The notes: generated by a model not told the origin, from the sequence alone. A DNA stretch of 44,602 nt from Promethearchaeati archaeon (GCA_013166835.1 JABLTI010000019.1:1-44602); one strand, 5' to 3'. Positions 8,664 to 17,851 are shown, numbered from the stretch's first letter. Numbers and translations: made by a program.

Positions 8664-8739
8664 TGGTAGCCCGGGGCGGATTCGAACCGCCGTCCCAGGA
8701 TTCAGAGTCCTGGATGCTTGGCCCCTACACTACCGGGCT
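8664..8739 (-). tRNA. tRNA-Gln (anticodon CTG), CCA encoded
   Basis: On the minus strand the acceptor arm AGCCCGG pairs with CCGGGCT; the anticodon arm is CAGGA-CTCTGAA-TCCTG with anticodon CTG; the T arm is GGCGG-TTCGAAT-CCGCC. The discriminator A is followed by an encoded CCA (8664-8666). No intron is seen at the canonical 37/38 position. The sequence matches archaeal and eukaryotic tRNA-Gln in the ACTCTGAATCC loop region. In archaea this tRNA is normally charged with Glu and then amidated. Confidence 0.96.
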
Positions 8740-8763
8740 TTGGGTGATTCAAAATCATTTGAA

Positions 8764-8776
8764 ACTACTTATAACC
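8764..8776 (-). promoter_or_regulatory. TATA box for tRNA-Gln
   Basis: Reads GGTTATAAGTAG on the minus strand, about 27 to 30 bases before the first base of the mature tRNA, the expected archaeal TATA-to-start distance for a transcript with almost no leader. Confidence 0.6.
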
Positions 8777-8826
8777 ATTTTGATTGATAAATGAAAAATA
8801 AAATAGACGAAGTATTCGTCTTTGAC

Positions 8827-9189
8827 TTATTCTGAACCTTCTCTTGCTTCTAATTCTTGCGGAGTTGATTCCATATCTCTTATTAGTTTATTCATTTCTG
8901 GAGGGATTATTCCTACCTCCTCTAAGTATTCAATGAACCATCTTGCCAGTCGTCTAACTTCGAGTTCTATACCTGTTTTCTCTAGATAAAAATCATGGAT
9001 TTTAGATGCAACCTGTGAGATACTCTCGCAATCTAACTCTACGTCTTCATTTCTACCATCAAAAATTTCGATTTTTACTTTCATTGCTGAGGAATAATTC
9101 TTCCTATTAGGAGCGAATGTTAATCTTGCTAAGTAATTTCCAGTTCCAAGAAATTTTTTTAAGGGGGTTTCATTTGGCATTTCTATCAC
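8827..9189 (-). CDS. Unrecognised small protein
   Basis: A 120-residue soluble protein I cannot assign. A second ATG three codons in (MPNETP) may be the real start. The middle contains a strand-like stretch MKVKIEIFDG, then DVELDCESISQVASKIHDFYLEKTGIELEVRRLARWFIEYLEEVG, which reads as two amphipathic helices. The tail is acidic. There are no metal-binding motifs and no membrane segments. It lies alone between a tRNA gene and another orphan, with 87- and 155-base gaps, so context gives no clue. Confidence 0.55.
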   Translation of the reverse strand: MIEMPNETPLKKFLGTGNYLARLTFAPNRKNYSSAMKVKIEIFDGRNEDVELDCESISQVASKIHDFYLEKTGIELEVRRLARWFIEYLEEVGIIPPEMNKLIRDMESTPQELEAREGSE

Positions 9190-9344
9190 TTCTATTATTT
9201 CAGTAAAATATTGAATTATTTTTATTTAATCTTTTTTCTAGGGGAAATTGAGGTAAACTAACCTACATATAGATTATTTTCTTCAAGATTTTTAATAGTT
9301 ACTAATAAGGTATGATTTTAAAAATTAATAATGAAGGAATCATA

Positions 9345-9896
9345 CTAATCAAGTGCTATTCTGGAAGTTGTAGCAATTTTAGCTTTCTCTTCTATTTCTT
9401 CTTCGAATTGATCTTCTGTTGAGAGAGCTTCTTTTAGTTTCTGCTGGGTTCTTTTTATACGGAATAATGGCATTAGCATACTGGCTATCCCAACAACAGC
9501 TAAAAGACCTGCAAGTAAATAATTAATGATAGACTCATTATTAATAGCCATATAGAGAAATGGTCCAGATAATAATCCAACAATAGCTGAAAGAAATATG
9601 TGCTTGACTGAAGGTCTACCAGTAAGTGATACTTTCGCGGATTTTGTTTTAGTTCTTTTAGCGTGAATTTTCATCCAAAAAATCTCACCAAAAACTGTAG
9701 CAACACCCATCTCAAGAAATTGCGGATCTTTTTTAGTTAATGGTTGATCCTTTATCTTTGAATTTTTCACTTTTAATTCGAAAAATTTCTCAGTTTTCTT
9801 TAGTGCTTTATAAGGTGAAAGAGGGGATTCAAATTCCATTATAATCAGTCCTATTGGTAGATTATCTCTAATCAGAGACAATTCCTTGCTATACAA
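9345..9896 (-). CDS. Small membrane protein of unknown function
   Basis: A 183-residue protein with two adjacent hydrophobic segments at about residues 103-120 (IFLSAIVGLLSGPFLYMAI) and 126-147 (NYLLAGLLAVVGIASMLMPLF) joined by a short loop, so probably a membrane hairpin. About 100 hydrophilic residues precede it, with the strand-rich segment GLIIMEF and GVATVFGEIFWMKIHAKR. A Lys/Glu-rich C-terminal tail of about 35 residues follows. I recognise no family. It is monocistronic by spacing and divergent from the Gfo/Idh gene. Confidence 0.6.
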   Translation of the reverse strand: MYSKELSLIRDNLPIGLIIMEFESPLSPYKALKKTEKFFELKVKNSKIKDQPLTKKDPQFLEMGVATVFGEIFWMKIHAKRTKTKSAKVSLTGRPSVKHIFLSAIVGLLSGPFLYMAINNESIINYLLAGLLAVVGIASMLMPLFRIKRTQQKLKEALSTEDQFEEEIEEKAKIATTSRIALD

Positions 9897-10024
9897 AAAC
9901 CATTCTATTGTTTTTTTATATCTTTTTAAGACTTTTAATCTGAATTCTTTAATTGATTTTTCTTAAAATACTAAAGATTTTAAAATGAATACAAAATAGT
10001 GAATCCAATTTCAGAGGAATATCC

Positions 10025-11098
10025 ATGAAGACAATCGCAATCGTAGGTTTAGGAAAGTGGGGAAAGAATCACGTTAGAAATATTGTTCGACTTCAATCTG
10101 AAGGTTTTTGTGACAAAGTTGTCATTTGTGATGCAGATAAGAAACGTCTTGAGTCTATTGGTAATGTTAACAATATACCCAATGAGAACAGGTATAATGA
10201 CTTAGACGAATTATTGAAAAATGAAGAACTAGCAGGCGCTGTTTTGGCAATCCCTACAGCTATTCATAAGAAAATTGCTTTACAAGTTTTAGAGCATTGT
10301 GATATTTTATGTGAAAAACCATTAGCTCCTACAGTAGAGGATTGTCAAGAAATATCTCAAAAAGCAAAGAAATTGAATAGAATTATACAAGTGGGACATT
10401 TAGAAAGATACAATCCTGTTGTTGTTACTTTGAGAACATTTCTTGAAAAAGAAAGCACAGAAGATAAGATCATGCATATTACAGGGAGAAGAGTTGGTCC
10501 TGGTCCAATGAAATTGGATAGTAAGGATTTGGATCCGAATTATCTTGGCTGCGGTCATGATTTTATGGTTCACGATATAGACGTCGTTAATGGTTTACTT
10601 GGAAAGATACCCAAAAAAGTGACTGCTACAGCATGCTATATTGAGGGATTTCCTTATGAAGTGGAACTTTTTGCTATCTTCGAATATGAAGGCTTTAAAG
10701 GTCAAAATACTAATCCCATTTTATTTGATTGCAGAGCAACTTGGAGAGCTTATCCTAACTTAAAAAGAAGAAAGCTTATTGTCCAAACAACAAAGGATGT
10801 TATGACATTAGACTTTATTTTACAGTCAATAATTAGTGAAAAAGGTTTAGCTCAGCATTCTCTAAGTAATTCTTTCTCTGATTATCTTGGAGCTTACAGA
10901 GCAACTGAAGTAACCAACCACTTTCTTGCTGCAGGTAAAGATCAAGAACCATTATACTTGCAAGACAAAGATTTCCTTTCATGTATTGACACAAGAAAGA
11001 AACCATTAGTTTCAAACAAGGAAGGAACAGACGCAGTGAAATGCATAATAGCAGCTATCGAGGCAGCAAAAACTGGAAAAGCAGTAGAAATTAAGTGA
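10025..11098 (+). CDS. Gfo/Idh/MocA family NAD(P)-dependent oxidoreductase
   Basis: A 357-residue sugar or inositol dehydrogenase-like enzyme. The Rossmann start IAIVGLGKWGKNHVRNI carries the GxGxxG nucleotide site, and the family signature EKP occurs in CEKPLAPT near residue 100. The catalytic domain has HDFMVHDIDVVNGLLG, containing the expected DxxxHD-like pair. The C-terminal third includes ATEVTNHFLAAG. The substrate cannot be read from sequence; neighbouring genes do not indicate a sugar pathway. A start at 10025 is supported by AGAGGA eight bases upstream. It is convergent with alaS across a T-rich 38-base gap. Confidence 0.88.
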   Translation: MKTIAIVGLGKWGKNHVRNIVRLQSEGFCDKVVICDADKKRLESIGNVNNIPNENRYNDLDELLKNEELAGAVLAIPTAIHKKIALQVLEHCDILCEKPLAPTVEDCQEISQKAKKLNRIIQVGHLERYNPVVVTLRTFLEKESTEDKIMHITGRRVGPGPMKLDSKDLDPNYLGCGHDFMVHDIDVVNGLLGKIPKKVTATACYIEGFPYEVELFAIFEYEGFKGQNTNPILFDCRATWRAYPNLKRRKLIVQTTKDVMTLDFILQSIISEKGLAQHSLSNSFSDYLGAYRATEVTNHFLAAGKDQEPLYLQDKDFLSCIDTRKKPLVSNKEGTDAVKCIIAAIEAAKTGKAVEIK

Positions 11099-11136
11099 AT
11101 CAAAACATAGATCCACTTAGTTTTCCATTATTTTTT

Positions 11137-13902
11137 TTACTTTAATTTTTGAATTTGTTCTTTAAAGTTCTCTATGGCAGCTGTGAGTTTCTTTGGATTC
11201 TTACCGCTTCCTCTCGCGAATTGAGGTTTTCCTCCACCTGAACCTTCTAGGATCTCAGCTACTTTCTTAATTAAGTCATTACTTGAAGCAACTTTTGCGA
11301 CTTTCTTTCCTGCTCCTACTGTAATATATAATGATTCAGTATCTATTAGTAGAATAAACAGATCATCAATTTCTTTAGTCAAGGTAAATACTAATTGGCT
11401 TTGATAATCAGGATCACCAGTAATCGCTTCTGCTAGAACCTTAAATTTACCAACTTTCTCTATTTTCTTCTCGAGTAAATTCGATTCCAAGATAGCTTTC
11501 TCTTTCTTGAGTTCAAGAATTTCCTTCTTCTGTGTTTTCCATTCATTGAAGAAACGTTTTGCTGTTCCCGGTAATGCCTTTAGTTCAATTCCCCACAAAT
11601 CTAAAGTTTGCTGCACAGTTTTATTTCTTCGTTGAATTTCTTTTATTGCTGTCTCTCCAGTAACATATTCAAGTCTGACAACACCATCTTGAATTCTTTC
11701 AGCACTCAATAGTATGATAGGTCCTACATCACCTGTGCTATTTGCATGTGTTCCTCCACAAGCTTCAATATCAATATCATCAATAGCAACTATTCGAAGA
11801 TACTTCCCAGGAACAACTCCTCCTTGATATATAGTAAAACCATATTGCTTTTCAGCGACATCTCTTAGAAGAGTTTCTTTTGTAATAGGCAGATTGAGAT
11901 AAACAATTTCATTTGCTCGTTTCTCTATTTGTTCCAATTGGGTTCGTGTCAATGAATCATAATGAGTAATATCTAAACGAGCTTTCTCGAGAGTTTTCTC
12001 AGCTCCAGCTTGCCAAATATGAGGTCCGAGTACTTCTCTTGCAGCAGCATTAACGATATGAGTTCCAGTATGATGACTCATTAATATCCTTCTTCGATGA
12101 GGATCAATAGTGCATCGAACTTTAGTTCTTTTAGTTGGCAAAGATTTTTCCAAGATGTGAATAATAATTGGGCCCACTTTTCTTACTTCTTTTATTGCCA
12201 CTCCATCTATTGTTCCCAAGTCATGTAGCTGCCCACCAGAGGTTGGGTAGAAACCTGTTTTCTTTAGAATTACGAAATTATCTTTTTGCCAAAGAATTTC
12301 CCCTTCAAAAGTCATCATTTCATAATCAACAATTGTTTCGGGCAAATCATCTGGCAACTTTATATCAGCTTTTGTTGCTAGTGTTTTGGCTAAACTAGTA
12401 CGTTCATGAATTTCTGCAAGTTTTGCGTAAAAGTCATCAGGTATACGAATCTCTTTACCTAAATCTTTGGCAACTTCCACAACCATTTCCGGGAGAATAC
12501 CATTAGAATCATATAATTTCACAAGTTCTTCAGTTGAAATTGATCTGGAGGTTTTCAATTTCTTCTCGAGTATTTTTGTTCCCTTTTCTTTTGTTGATTT
12601 GTATCGCTTATATTCAATATCAATAACTTTCCTAATGATATCACCATGCTTAGTGTACCCTGGGAATAGATCTTTCAAATCATCCATATGCCAATTGAAA
12701 ATATCAAAGATATCAATATCCCAATCGTTCTCTGCAATAATTGCCCAGGTTCTTCTGAGCAAAAATCTTAGATTATATCCTCCACCGACATTAGAGGGTA
12801 AAGCACCATCAGAGATAGCCCATAAAAGAGAGCGAGTGTGATCAATTATTGAATAGACAGATTTCATAGGTTGAATCTCACGTTTCAAATCATTTGGATC
12901 CATACCAAGTATTTTTGCAACATCAACCCAAACCTTTGCAACATCTGTTTCAGTATAATTTAATACTCCACTATATCGGGCATATTTCTTCCAAAAGTCC
13001 TTGTTAGGTTTAAGGCCAACTTCTTTTAGTACTTTCGGGATAACTGTATCAAAATTCACTTCATATTGTGTTGGAGTTCCATTTATCAACCAAGTTGAGC
13101 GACCGAGTCCGGCACCCATATCGATAACAGTAGTAGATAAATCGGTAAATGACCCATCTGGTTGGATTTCATAGGTCATATAAACTTGATTACCAACTTC
13201 TAAACCTCTAACGAAGAATTCCAATGAACTCCCGAGATTTCCACCTCCGCCCCAAGCATCTTCGTGATAGACTATTTCACTTGGATGTAATCCTAGACCT
13301 GTTGTCAAATAATCATGAATATACTTTATTCCTTCGTCCATAAAGTAGAGAAATTTCTTTGGTTTATTGAAGACTAATTGCCCTACCATTACAAAGGATG
13401 TAAAATGTCTTCCTGACAAACCTACATTGTCCACATCATTAAATCTCAAACAAGGTTGTGGAATTAATACTGGATTTGCAGGTGGATCAACTTCCCCACT
13501 AACAACATGAGGTTGGAAACCATACACTGAAGCTTGAACGAATTCAGCATCATCTCTCCAACGAGCAACTATGGGATACCTTGGAATGACTGTATGAGCG
13601 TGCTTTTCAAAAATCGGAACCCAAGCTTTCAACCAAGTATCAGTATAATTATAGCGTTTACTTGATGGAGGATTATCAATAAAATCATAGGGCAAAAGCC
13701 CCTTCTTCAATCGACATTCTGGCTCATCACAATAATCCCGTTCTTCCATAGTCCAAAATGCCTTTCCACAGAAAGTACAAATTCCTCTACTAAAACCAAG
13801 TTCTCTTAATGATTTAACTGGGTAAAATTTCTCTGGATTTGTTTTAGATTGTTTTGTAATCTGTTTTTTTAGTTGATTAATATCTATTACCAAGGGATTC
13901 AC
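11137..13902 (-). CDS. alaS: Alanyl-tRNA synthetase (archaeal type)
   Basis: Class II synthetase of 921 residues that charges tRNA-Ala. The archaeal N-terminal zinc element is visible (CTFCGKAFWT...CDEPECR, residues about 42-63), followed by the catalytic core and a middle helical domain. The editing domain starts with HHTGTH near residue 606 and continues to CGGTH near 713, the zinc ligands that clear mischarged Ser and Gly. A coiled segment (about 765-815) leads to the C-Ala domain ending GGKPQFARGSG. The start is a GTG without a clear ribosome binding site, behind a short leader. It lies downstream of the ribosomal operon but has its own likely promoter. Confidence 0.96.
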   Translation of the reverse strand: MNPLVIDINQLKKQITKQSKTNPEKFYPVKSLRELGFSRGICTFCGKAFWTMEERDYCDEPECRLKKGLLPYDFIDNPPSSKRYNYTDTWLKAWVPIFEKHAHTVIPRYPIVARWRDDAEFVQASVYGFQPHVVSGEVDPPANPVLIPQPCLRFNDVDNVGLSGRHFTSFVMVGQLVFNKPKKFLYFMDEGIKYIHDYLTTGLGLHPSEIVYHEDAWGGGGNLGSSLEFFVRGLEVGNQVYMTYEIQPDGSFTDLSTTVIDMGAGLGRSTWLINGTPTQYEVNFDTVIPKVLKEVGLKPNKDFWKKYARYSGVLNYTETDVAKVWVDVAKILGMDPNDLKREIQPMKSVYSIIDHTRSLLWAISDGALPSNVGGGYNLRFLLRRTWAIIAENDWDIDIFDIFNWHMDDLKDLFPGYTKHGDIIRKVIDIEYKRYKSTKEKGTKILEKKLKTSRSISTEELVKLYDSNGILPEMVVEVAKDLGKEIRIPDDFYAKLAEIHERTSLAKTLATKADIKLPDDLPETIVDYEMMTFEGEILWQKDNFVILKKTGFYPTSGGQLHDLGTIDGVAIKEVRKVGPIIIHILEKSLPTKRTKVRCTIDPHRRRILMSHHTGTHIVNAAAREVLGPHIWQAGAEKTLEKARLDITHYDSLTRTQLEQIEKRANEIVYLNLPITKETLLRDVAEKQYGFTIYQGGVVPGKYLRIVAIDDIDIEACGGTHANSTGDVGPIILLSAERIQDGVVRLEYVTGETAIKEIQRRNKTVQQTLDLWGIELKALPGTAKRFFNEWKTQKKEILELKKEKAILESNLLEKKIEKVGKFKVLAEAITGDPDYQSQLVFTLTKEIDDLFILLIDTESLYITVGAGKKVAKVASSNDLIKKVAEILEGSGGGKPQFARGSGKNPKKLTAAIENFKEQIQKLK

Positions 13903-13943
13903 GCGCTTCTGGATTATTGGATTACTCTTTTCTCTCGAACTAA

Positions 13944-13958
13944 TGTTTTTAATATTTT
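13944..13958 (-). promoter_or_regulatory. Putative TATA box for alaS
   Basis: The minus strand reads AAAATATTAAAAAC about 45 bases before the GTG start. The position predicts a leader of roughly 20 bases, in keeping with the missing ribosome binding site. Confidence 0.4.
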
Positions 13959-14036
13959 CTCTTAAACTTTCTGATAAGAAATTAGTAATTAATGCACTTT
14001 AGATGAGCATTTAGTCTCAGCAAAAATAAAATAAAA

Positions 14037-14054
14037 TCCCCGATAAATCGGAGA
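14037..14054 (-). terminator. Terminator of the ribosomal protein operon
   Basis: TCTCCGAT and ATCGGGGA on the minus strand form an eight-pair stem with one G-T pair, about 20 bases after the uL15 stop, followed by TTTTATTTTATTTTT. This marks the 3' end of the operon and separates it from alaS. Confidence 0.65.
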
Positions 14055-14074
14055 TAAGAAAAATACAAGTAAAA

Positions 14075-14515
14075 CTATGATTTAGCTATTTTTGCTAAAC
14101 CGCCTGCTTTCTTTATTTTTTCTGTTGCAGAAGCAGAGAAAGATTCAGCAATAACTGTCATCTTTTTAGCTTTACCTTTACCTATAACTTTGGTAACACC
14201 CATTTTGGTTGTGTCGATAGTAACATCTTTACCAACTTTCGTTGCATAGCCTTTCTTTACGAACTCATCGATTTTCTCACTTATTTCGCCGATATTTATC
14301 GCTTTTTGTGGTGTAGATGCTCTAGGTGGTCTAACGAAACCTTGACTTCCGAACTTTCGTCCTTCTTTTATGGAACGCATCCATTCATGACGGGTCCCAC
14401 CAGCATTACCAACGCCACCTCTGCTACCAGCTTTCTTGTGACCTTTCTGGATTCCGTACCCATGATGCATGCTTCCTCGTTGTTTTCTTACTTTTCGTTT
14501 AAATCTTTGAACCAT
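14075..14515 (-). CDS. rpl15: Large ribosomal subunit protein uL15
   Basis: A 146-residue 23S rRNA-binding protein. The basic, glycine-rich N terminus (KRKVRKQRGSMHHGYG, GHKKAGSRGGVGNAGG) is the extended arm that penetrates the subunit. The C-terminal globular part holds IDEFVKKGYATKVGKDVTIDTT and a KVIGKGKAKKMTVIAESFSASATEKI region typical of archaeal L15. It is the last gene of the operon; secY, which usually follows in archaea, is not here, and a terminator follows instead. Confidence 0.95.
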   Translation of the reverse strand: MVQRFKRKVRKQRGSMHHGYGIQKGHKKAGSRGGVGNAGGTRHEWMRSIKEGRKFGSQGFVRPPRASTPQKAINIGEISEKIDEFVKKGYATKVGKDVTIDTTKMGVTKVIGKGKAKKMTVIAESFSASATEKIKKAGGLAKIAKS

Positions 14516-14531
14516 TATTATCCCTCACATT

Positions 14532-15011
14532 TCACATCATTCTTACAAGAAGATCGTTAATCTTCTCACCTCTGTAACCTAAGTCACCACCTCTGGTGAT
14601 GGGGTTTTTGACACTTTTGAAACCTTTTCTGGGAGGATGTAGTCTAAATATGGGTTTTAGACCATCAATATGACGCATGTCTGCTTTACCATCAAATACT
14701 GCTGTGATAAATGCCGCTTTGCTTTCAAATTTGTGTTCTTTCAAGAATTTAACGTCGATTTTCTTGTTACCTCTGAGGCGACCACGTTTATTAATCAAAT
14801 CTGATAAAGTTGTTTTGTTGATTTCACCCCAGGTAACTACATCTTTTAGTTTTTGTAGCATGCCTTTATGAGTGCCATCATCTGGAACAACAACAGCATG
14901 ATTGGGTCGTGTAAGATTTATCAATTTAAGAGCATGTTTAATATCTTGAGGTTGATCAACTGTACCTCTGATTCTTACAACTGCTAGTAATCCGGTTTGC
15001 TTCTTTGACAC
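14532..15011 (-). CDS. rpl30: Large ribosomal subunit protein uL30
   Basis: A 159-residue protein with the long archaeal/eukaryotic form of L30. The core starts LLAVVRIRGTVDQPQDIKHALKLINL, and the C-terminal extension carries KPIFRLHPPRKGF, KNPITRGGDLGYRG and a final INDLLVRMM, as in archaeal L30. It lies between uS5 and uL15 with gaps of 20 and 16 bases. Confidence 0.95.
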   Translation of the reverse strand: MSKKQTGLLAVVRIRGTVDQPQDIKHALKLINLTRPNHAVVVPDDGTHKGMLQKLKDVVTWGEINKTTLSDLINKRGRLRGNKKIDVKFLKEHKFESKAAFITAVFDGKADMRHIDGLKPIFRLHPPRKGFKSVKNPITRGGDLGYRGEKINDLLVRMM

Positions 15012-15031
15012 TTTCTACACATCCTTGGTTT

Positions 15032-15652
15032 CTATCTACCCCAGTCTCTAGGGGTCATTATTTTATAAGTACCCTTTAAAGCTTCAAATGTTGCTTTAGC
15101 AAAGTTTGAAGTTGTTCTAGTTTCTCCTCTTGTCTTTGTCCAGATATCAGTGATACCTGCGAGTTCAAAAACAATTTTTCCAACATTTCCTGCTGCTAAA
15201 CCTAATCCTTTTGGAGCTGGTTTGGCAATCACAACGCAATTTCCAGTTTTACCTCTGGTTTGGAAGGGAATACTATGAGGATCATGACAGGAACATTCCC
15301 AAGAACCACATCCTCTTCTAATTGGGGATAAACGCAATTTAGCATCAGTAATCGCTTTACGAATAGCTGGGCCAATCTCCTTTGTTTTTGCTTCACCAAT
15401 ACCTACAAAACCATTTCGGTTGCCTACAGCAACACAGGCTTTAAATCTTGATTTCTCACCAGCATCGGTTTGTCTTTGGACAAGATTGATGTTAATTACT
15501 TCATCTTCTAGATTTGAAACTAAAGTATCGATAATTTCTTCTTCAGAAATCTTCAGTGATTGCTGGAAGATCTCATCTATAGAGGTAATTTCACCTTTTT
15601 TGACCATTCGACCGAGTTTTGTTTTTGGTTTCCATTCATGTAATTCTGACAT
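15032..15652 (-). CDS. rps5: Small ribosomal subunit protein uS5
   Basis: A 206-residue protein of the mRNA entry region of the 30S subunit. The N-terminal archaeal extension (WKPKTKLGRMVKKGEITSI) precedes the double-stranded RNA-binding-like domain (KACVAVGNRNGFVGIGEAKTKE) and the C-terminal domain with KPAPKGLGLAAGNVGKIVFELAGI. CGSWEC and CHDP are archaeal-type cysteine positions. It follows uL18 by 6 bases. Confidence 0.96.
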   Translation of the reverse strand: MSELHEWKPKTKLGRMVKKGEITSIDEIFQQSLKISEEEIIDTLVSNLEDEVININLVQRQTDAGEKSRFKACVAVGNRNGFVGIGEAKTKEIGPAIRKAITDAKLRLSPIRRGCGSWECSCHDPHSIPFQTRGKTGNCVVIAKPAPKGLGLAAGNVGKIVFELAGITDIWTKTRGETRTTSNFAKATFEALKGTYKIMTPRDWGR

Positions 15653-15658
15653 TTTTCA

Positions 15659-15900
15659 TCACTTCTTTGATTTTGTACTTGTGGGTTTTTTGGTAGTGGG
15701 TTTCTTAGCTGTCGAGCTTGTTGTTTTCTTGGTTGTTGTAGTTGGTTTCTTTGCAGTGGATGTGGGTTTCTTAGTAGTGGTAGCTGGTTTCTTTGCAGGA
15801 GTTGTAGTTTTCTTCGGAGTTGTTTTTGGTTTAGTTGTAGTTGGTTTCTTTGCAGGAGCAGTTTTTGCTTTGGCTTTTGAAGCTAGATTCTTTTTGTTTC
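15659..15900 (-). repeat. Imperfect short repeats encoding the uL18 tail
   Basis: On the plus strand this region repeats a unit resembling TAGTTGGTTTCTTTGCAG (copies near 15738 and 15838, with degenerate copies between), encoding Lys-Lys-Pro-Thr/Ala steps. Such arrays can expand or shrink by slippage and can mis-assemble. Confidence 0.6.
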
Positions 15901-16528
15901 TTGTTCCAAGTTTAGCCTTCATCGTACCAGAAGTAGATTCTGCATCAATAGCTTTAATTGCAGCTTTGAAGTATGTCGGTAAATTTTCTGGTTTTGCAGT
16001 TGTTTTCTTATAACCTGAAAATTGCTTGTCGTACTTCGCAGCACTTTTCTTCTTTAGTGCTACAGCATAATCTGCAATGGTCTTTCCAGTATAGCGATCT
16101 TCTGATGGGAAGATAGCCTTATCATGAGGAATTTTTAATCCTGCATGAATAGCACCAGCAAGCATTGCTGAGATTCTAGTGTCTTTTCGACAAGTATTAA
16201 CGCCAATATCAAGAATTGCATCTTTTACTCCTACTGCCTTAGCATATTTACCAGCAAGATAACCTGTTAAATATGCAGAAGGAACATTACCAGTAGCACC
16301 TTTCCAGCCATATTTTTTAAGATGCTGGGAACTAGCATCAACTAGTGTCTCATCACCAATTACTTTGGCTTGTATGATACTTACTCGTTCATGTTTGTTA
16401 GATCTTCTAACAACTAATCGATTCTTTCTTGATCTGAGTAGACGTTTTCGTCTATGGAAATTTGTTTTTCCTTCTCTTCTTCTTCTAAATTGAACGTGAT
16501 AACTTGCACCTTTTGCCATCTCAATCAC
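15659..16528 (-). CDS. rpl18: Large ribosomal subunit protein uL18 with Lys/Thr/Pro tail
   Basis: Binds 5S rRNA in the central protuberance. Residues 1 to about 200 are a normal archaeal uL18 (AKGASYHVQFRRRREGKT, the RLVVRRSNKH strand, GYLAGKYAKA, LDIGV). Residues about 205-289 are an extra low-complexity tail of repeated KKPTTTTKK-like units with Ala, Pro and Ser; ordinary archaeal homologues end near residue 200. The GTG start overlaps the eL19 stop by four bases (GTGA), which suggests coupled translation; an ATG three codons later is possible. The tail DNA is an imperfect repeat in the same biased codons as the tails of eL32 and uS3. Confidence 0.95.
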   Translation of the reverse strand: MIEMAKGASYHVQFRRRREGKTNFHRRKRLLRSRKNRLVVRRSNKHERVSIIQAKVIGDETLVDASSQHLKKYGWKGATGNVPSAYLTGYLAGKYAKAVGVKDAILDIGVNTCRKDTRISAMLAGAIHAGLKIPHDKAIFPSEDRYTGKTIADYAVALKKKSAAKYDKQFSGYKKTTAKPENLPTYFKAAIKAIDAESTSGTMKAKLGTRNKKNLASKAKAKTAPAKKPTTTKPKTTPKKTTTPAKKPATTTKKPTSTAKKPTTTTKKTTSSTAKKPTTKKPTSTKSKK

Positions 16529-17049
16529 GTACTCCTTTGGGCCTTCTTCGAGCTAGTAACACGGAGTTCACGCATAACAGCATCAACTTCTGGTAACTTT
16601 CGTTTAGACATTCTGTTATCTTGAATATACATTCGAAGATAATTTGCTGAACGAAACATTCCTCCTTTTGCTCGTAAATAGAGCAAACGATAGGTTGCTT
16701 TATCGATGAAGTTTTTATCTCGTAATACTTTCAGGTAAGCACGTTGCTTCCTTATTCGATTGATCCATTCTCTTCTTAAATCAGTTCGAGCAGCTTTTCG
16801 TCCTTTTCGACTACCGTGCCCTCGTCTTTGTCCTTTAATTCTTTTGATGTGGAGTTCTCGGGCTCTACCTCGACTGATGCCTTGTATTTTTCTAGCTTTA
16901 ATAGCACCACTATGAATTAATGCACGAATATCTCTTCTAGTAAGGGCCATTTGAACTTCATCTGCAGCATCAGGATCAATATAAACCCTATTGACTCCTA
17001 TGCCTAGTATGTCTGCTGCAATGCTTCTTTGTGTTTTCAAATCAGTCAC
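16525..17049 (-). CDS. rpl19e: Large ribosomal subunit protein eL19
   Basis: A 174-residue, strongly basic helical protein. The start LKTQRSIAADILGIGVNRVYIDP and the block KARKIQGISRGRARELHIKR followed by GHGSRKGRKAAR are characteristic of L19e. The long C-terminal helix reaches across the subunit surface. Archaeal versions are usually near 150 residues, so this one is slightly longer at the C terminus but without a repetitive tail. Confidence 0.95.
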   Translation of the reverse strand: MTDLKTQRSIAADILGIGVNRVYIDPDAADEVQMALTRRDIRALIHSGAIKARKIQGISRGRARELHIKRIKGQRRGHGSRKGRKAARTDLRREWINRIRKQRAYLKVLRDKNFIDKATYRLLYLRAKGGMFRSANYLRMYIQDNRMSKRKLPEVDAVMRELRVTSSKKAQRST

Positions 17050-17062
17050 TTTTCATCATACC

Positions 17063-17300
17063 TCACTTTGATTTTTTAGTGGTAGCCTTTTTTGTTGTGG
17101 TTGATTTTTTACTAGAAGTGGATTTTGTTCCTGAAGATTTAGAACTTGATGTTTTCTTTGTTGTAGTTTTCTTAGGGGCAGCGGTAGATTTCTTTGGTGT
17201 TGCTTTAGTAGCAGGTTTTTTGGTTGTAGATTTCTTTGCGGGTGGTTTCTTTGTGGTAGTGGGTTTTTTAGTAGTGGTAGTTTTCTTTCGAGGAGTTGGT
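17063..17300 (-). repeat. Imperfect short repeats encoding the eL32 tail
   Basis: Tandem-like degenerate units rich in plus-strand TTTTTAGTGGTAG and TTGTTGTAG encode Lys-Lys-Thr/Ser/Pro steps. Composition resembles the uL18 and uS3 tail DNA and differs from the gene core. Confidence 0.55.
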
Positions 17301-17851
17301 TTTCCAGCAAGTTCTGCTTCTATTCTATCCAATTCTTCAATCTCCTTTTGAGTTAGGGAACTTTTAGAAGGCTTCTTCTTACGAGGAGCCTTGTCCTTTG
17401 GTTCTTTTTTGTCTTCCTCTTCAAGGAGTAATTCTTCAGAAATTTCTGAAATTGTGGCAAATGTTAATGCTTCTTCTGGACGATTAATGATTTTGATCTC
17501 AAGCTCATCGGCTTTGTTTGTAATTGCTACCTTTTTTCTGGTGCCGACGGTGGAGGCAATCCTGACAACTTGAGTTTCTTTTTCGATTGCATCTAAATCA
17601 TTGGTGTTGTGAATCAAGACTTCAACTTTACCCGTTCTTGTTAGACCACGAGTAGCTTTAGGCCCTCTAAAACCAACTCTGACAATAGTTGGAATGCCAC
17701 GTTTATGATGTCTCATGGAATTATCGATACCAATAGGCTTGCGCCAACCAGTTTTTAATCGTTTATATCGCCAACTTTCTTGTCTTCTGAATTTTGGTCG
17801 AGACTTACGTACCTTTTCTCGTACTCGTAATAATCTTTTGTCAACAGTCAT
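17063..17851 (-). CDS. rpl32e: Large ribosomal subunit protein eL32 with charged linker and Lys/Thr tail
   Basis: Residues 1 to about 130 are the L32e core (FRRQESWRYKRL, WRKPIGIDNSMR, GFRGPKATRGLT, IASTVGTRKK). Residues about 135-185 form a charged linker that includes a probable amphipathic helix, TQKEIEELDRIEAEL. Residues about 186-262 are a Lys/Thr/Ser/Pro repeat tail (KKPTTTKK, KKTTTKKTSSS). At 262 residues it is about twice the usual archaeal length, which is directly visible here. It follows uL6 by 12 bases and precedes eL19 by 13. Confidence 0.94.
   Translation of the reverse strand: MTVDKRLLRVREKVRKSRPKFRRQESWRYKRLKTGWRKPIGIDNSMRHHKRGIPTIVRVGFRGPKATRGLTRTGKVEVLIHNTNDLDAIEKETQVVRIASTVGTRKKVAITNKADELEIKIINRPEEALTFATISEISEELLLEEEDKKEPKDKAPRKKKPSKSSLTQKEIEELDRIEAELAGKPTPRKKTTTTKKPTTTKKPPAKKSTTKKPATKATPKKSTAAPKKTTTKKTSSSKSSGTKSTSSKKSTTTKKATTKKSK

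Noticed and set aside
12467..12841. A 124-codon plus-strand frame inside alaS
   Set aside because: Fully inside a well-conserved gene on the other strand, with no family features.
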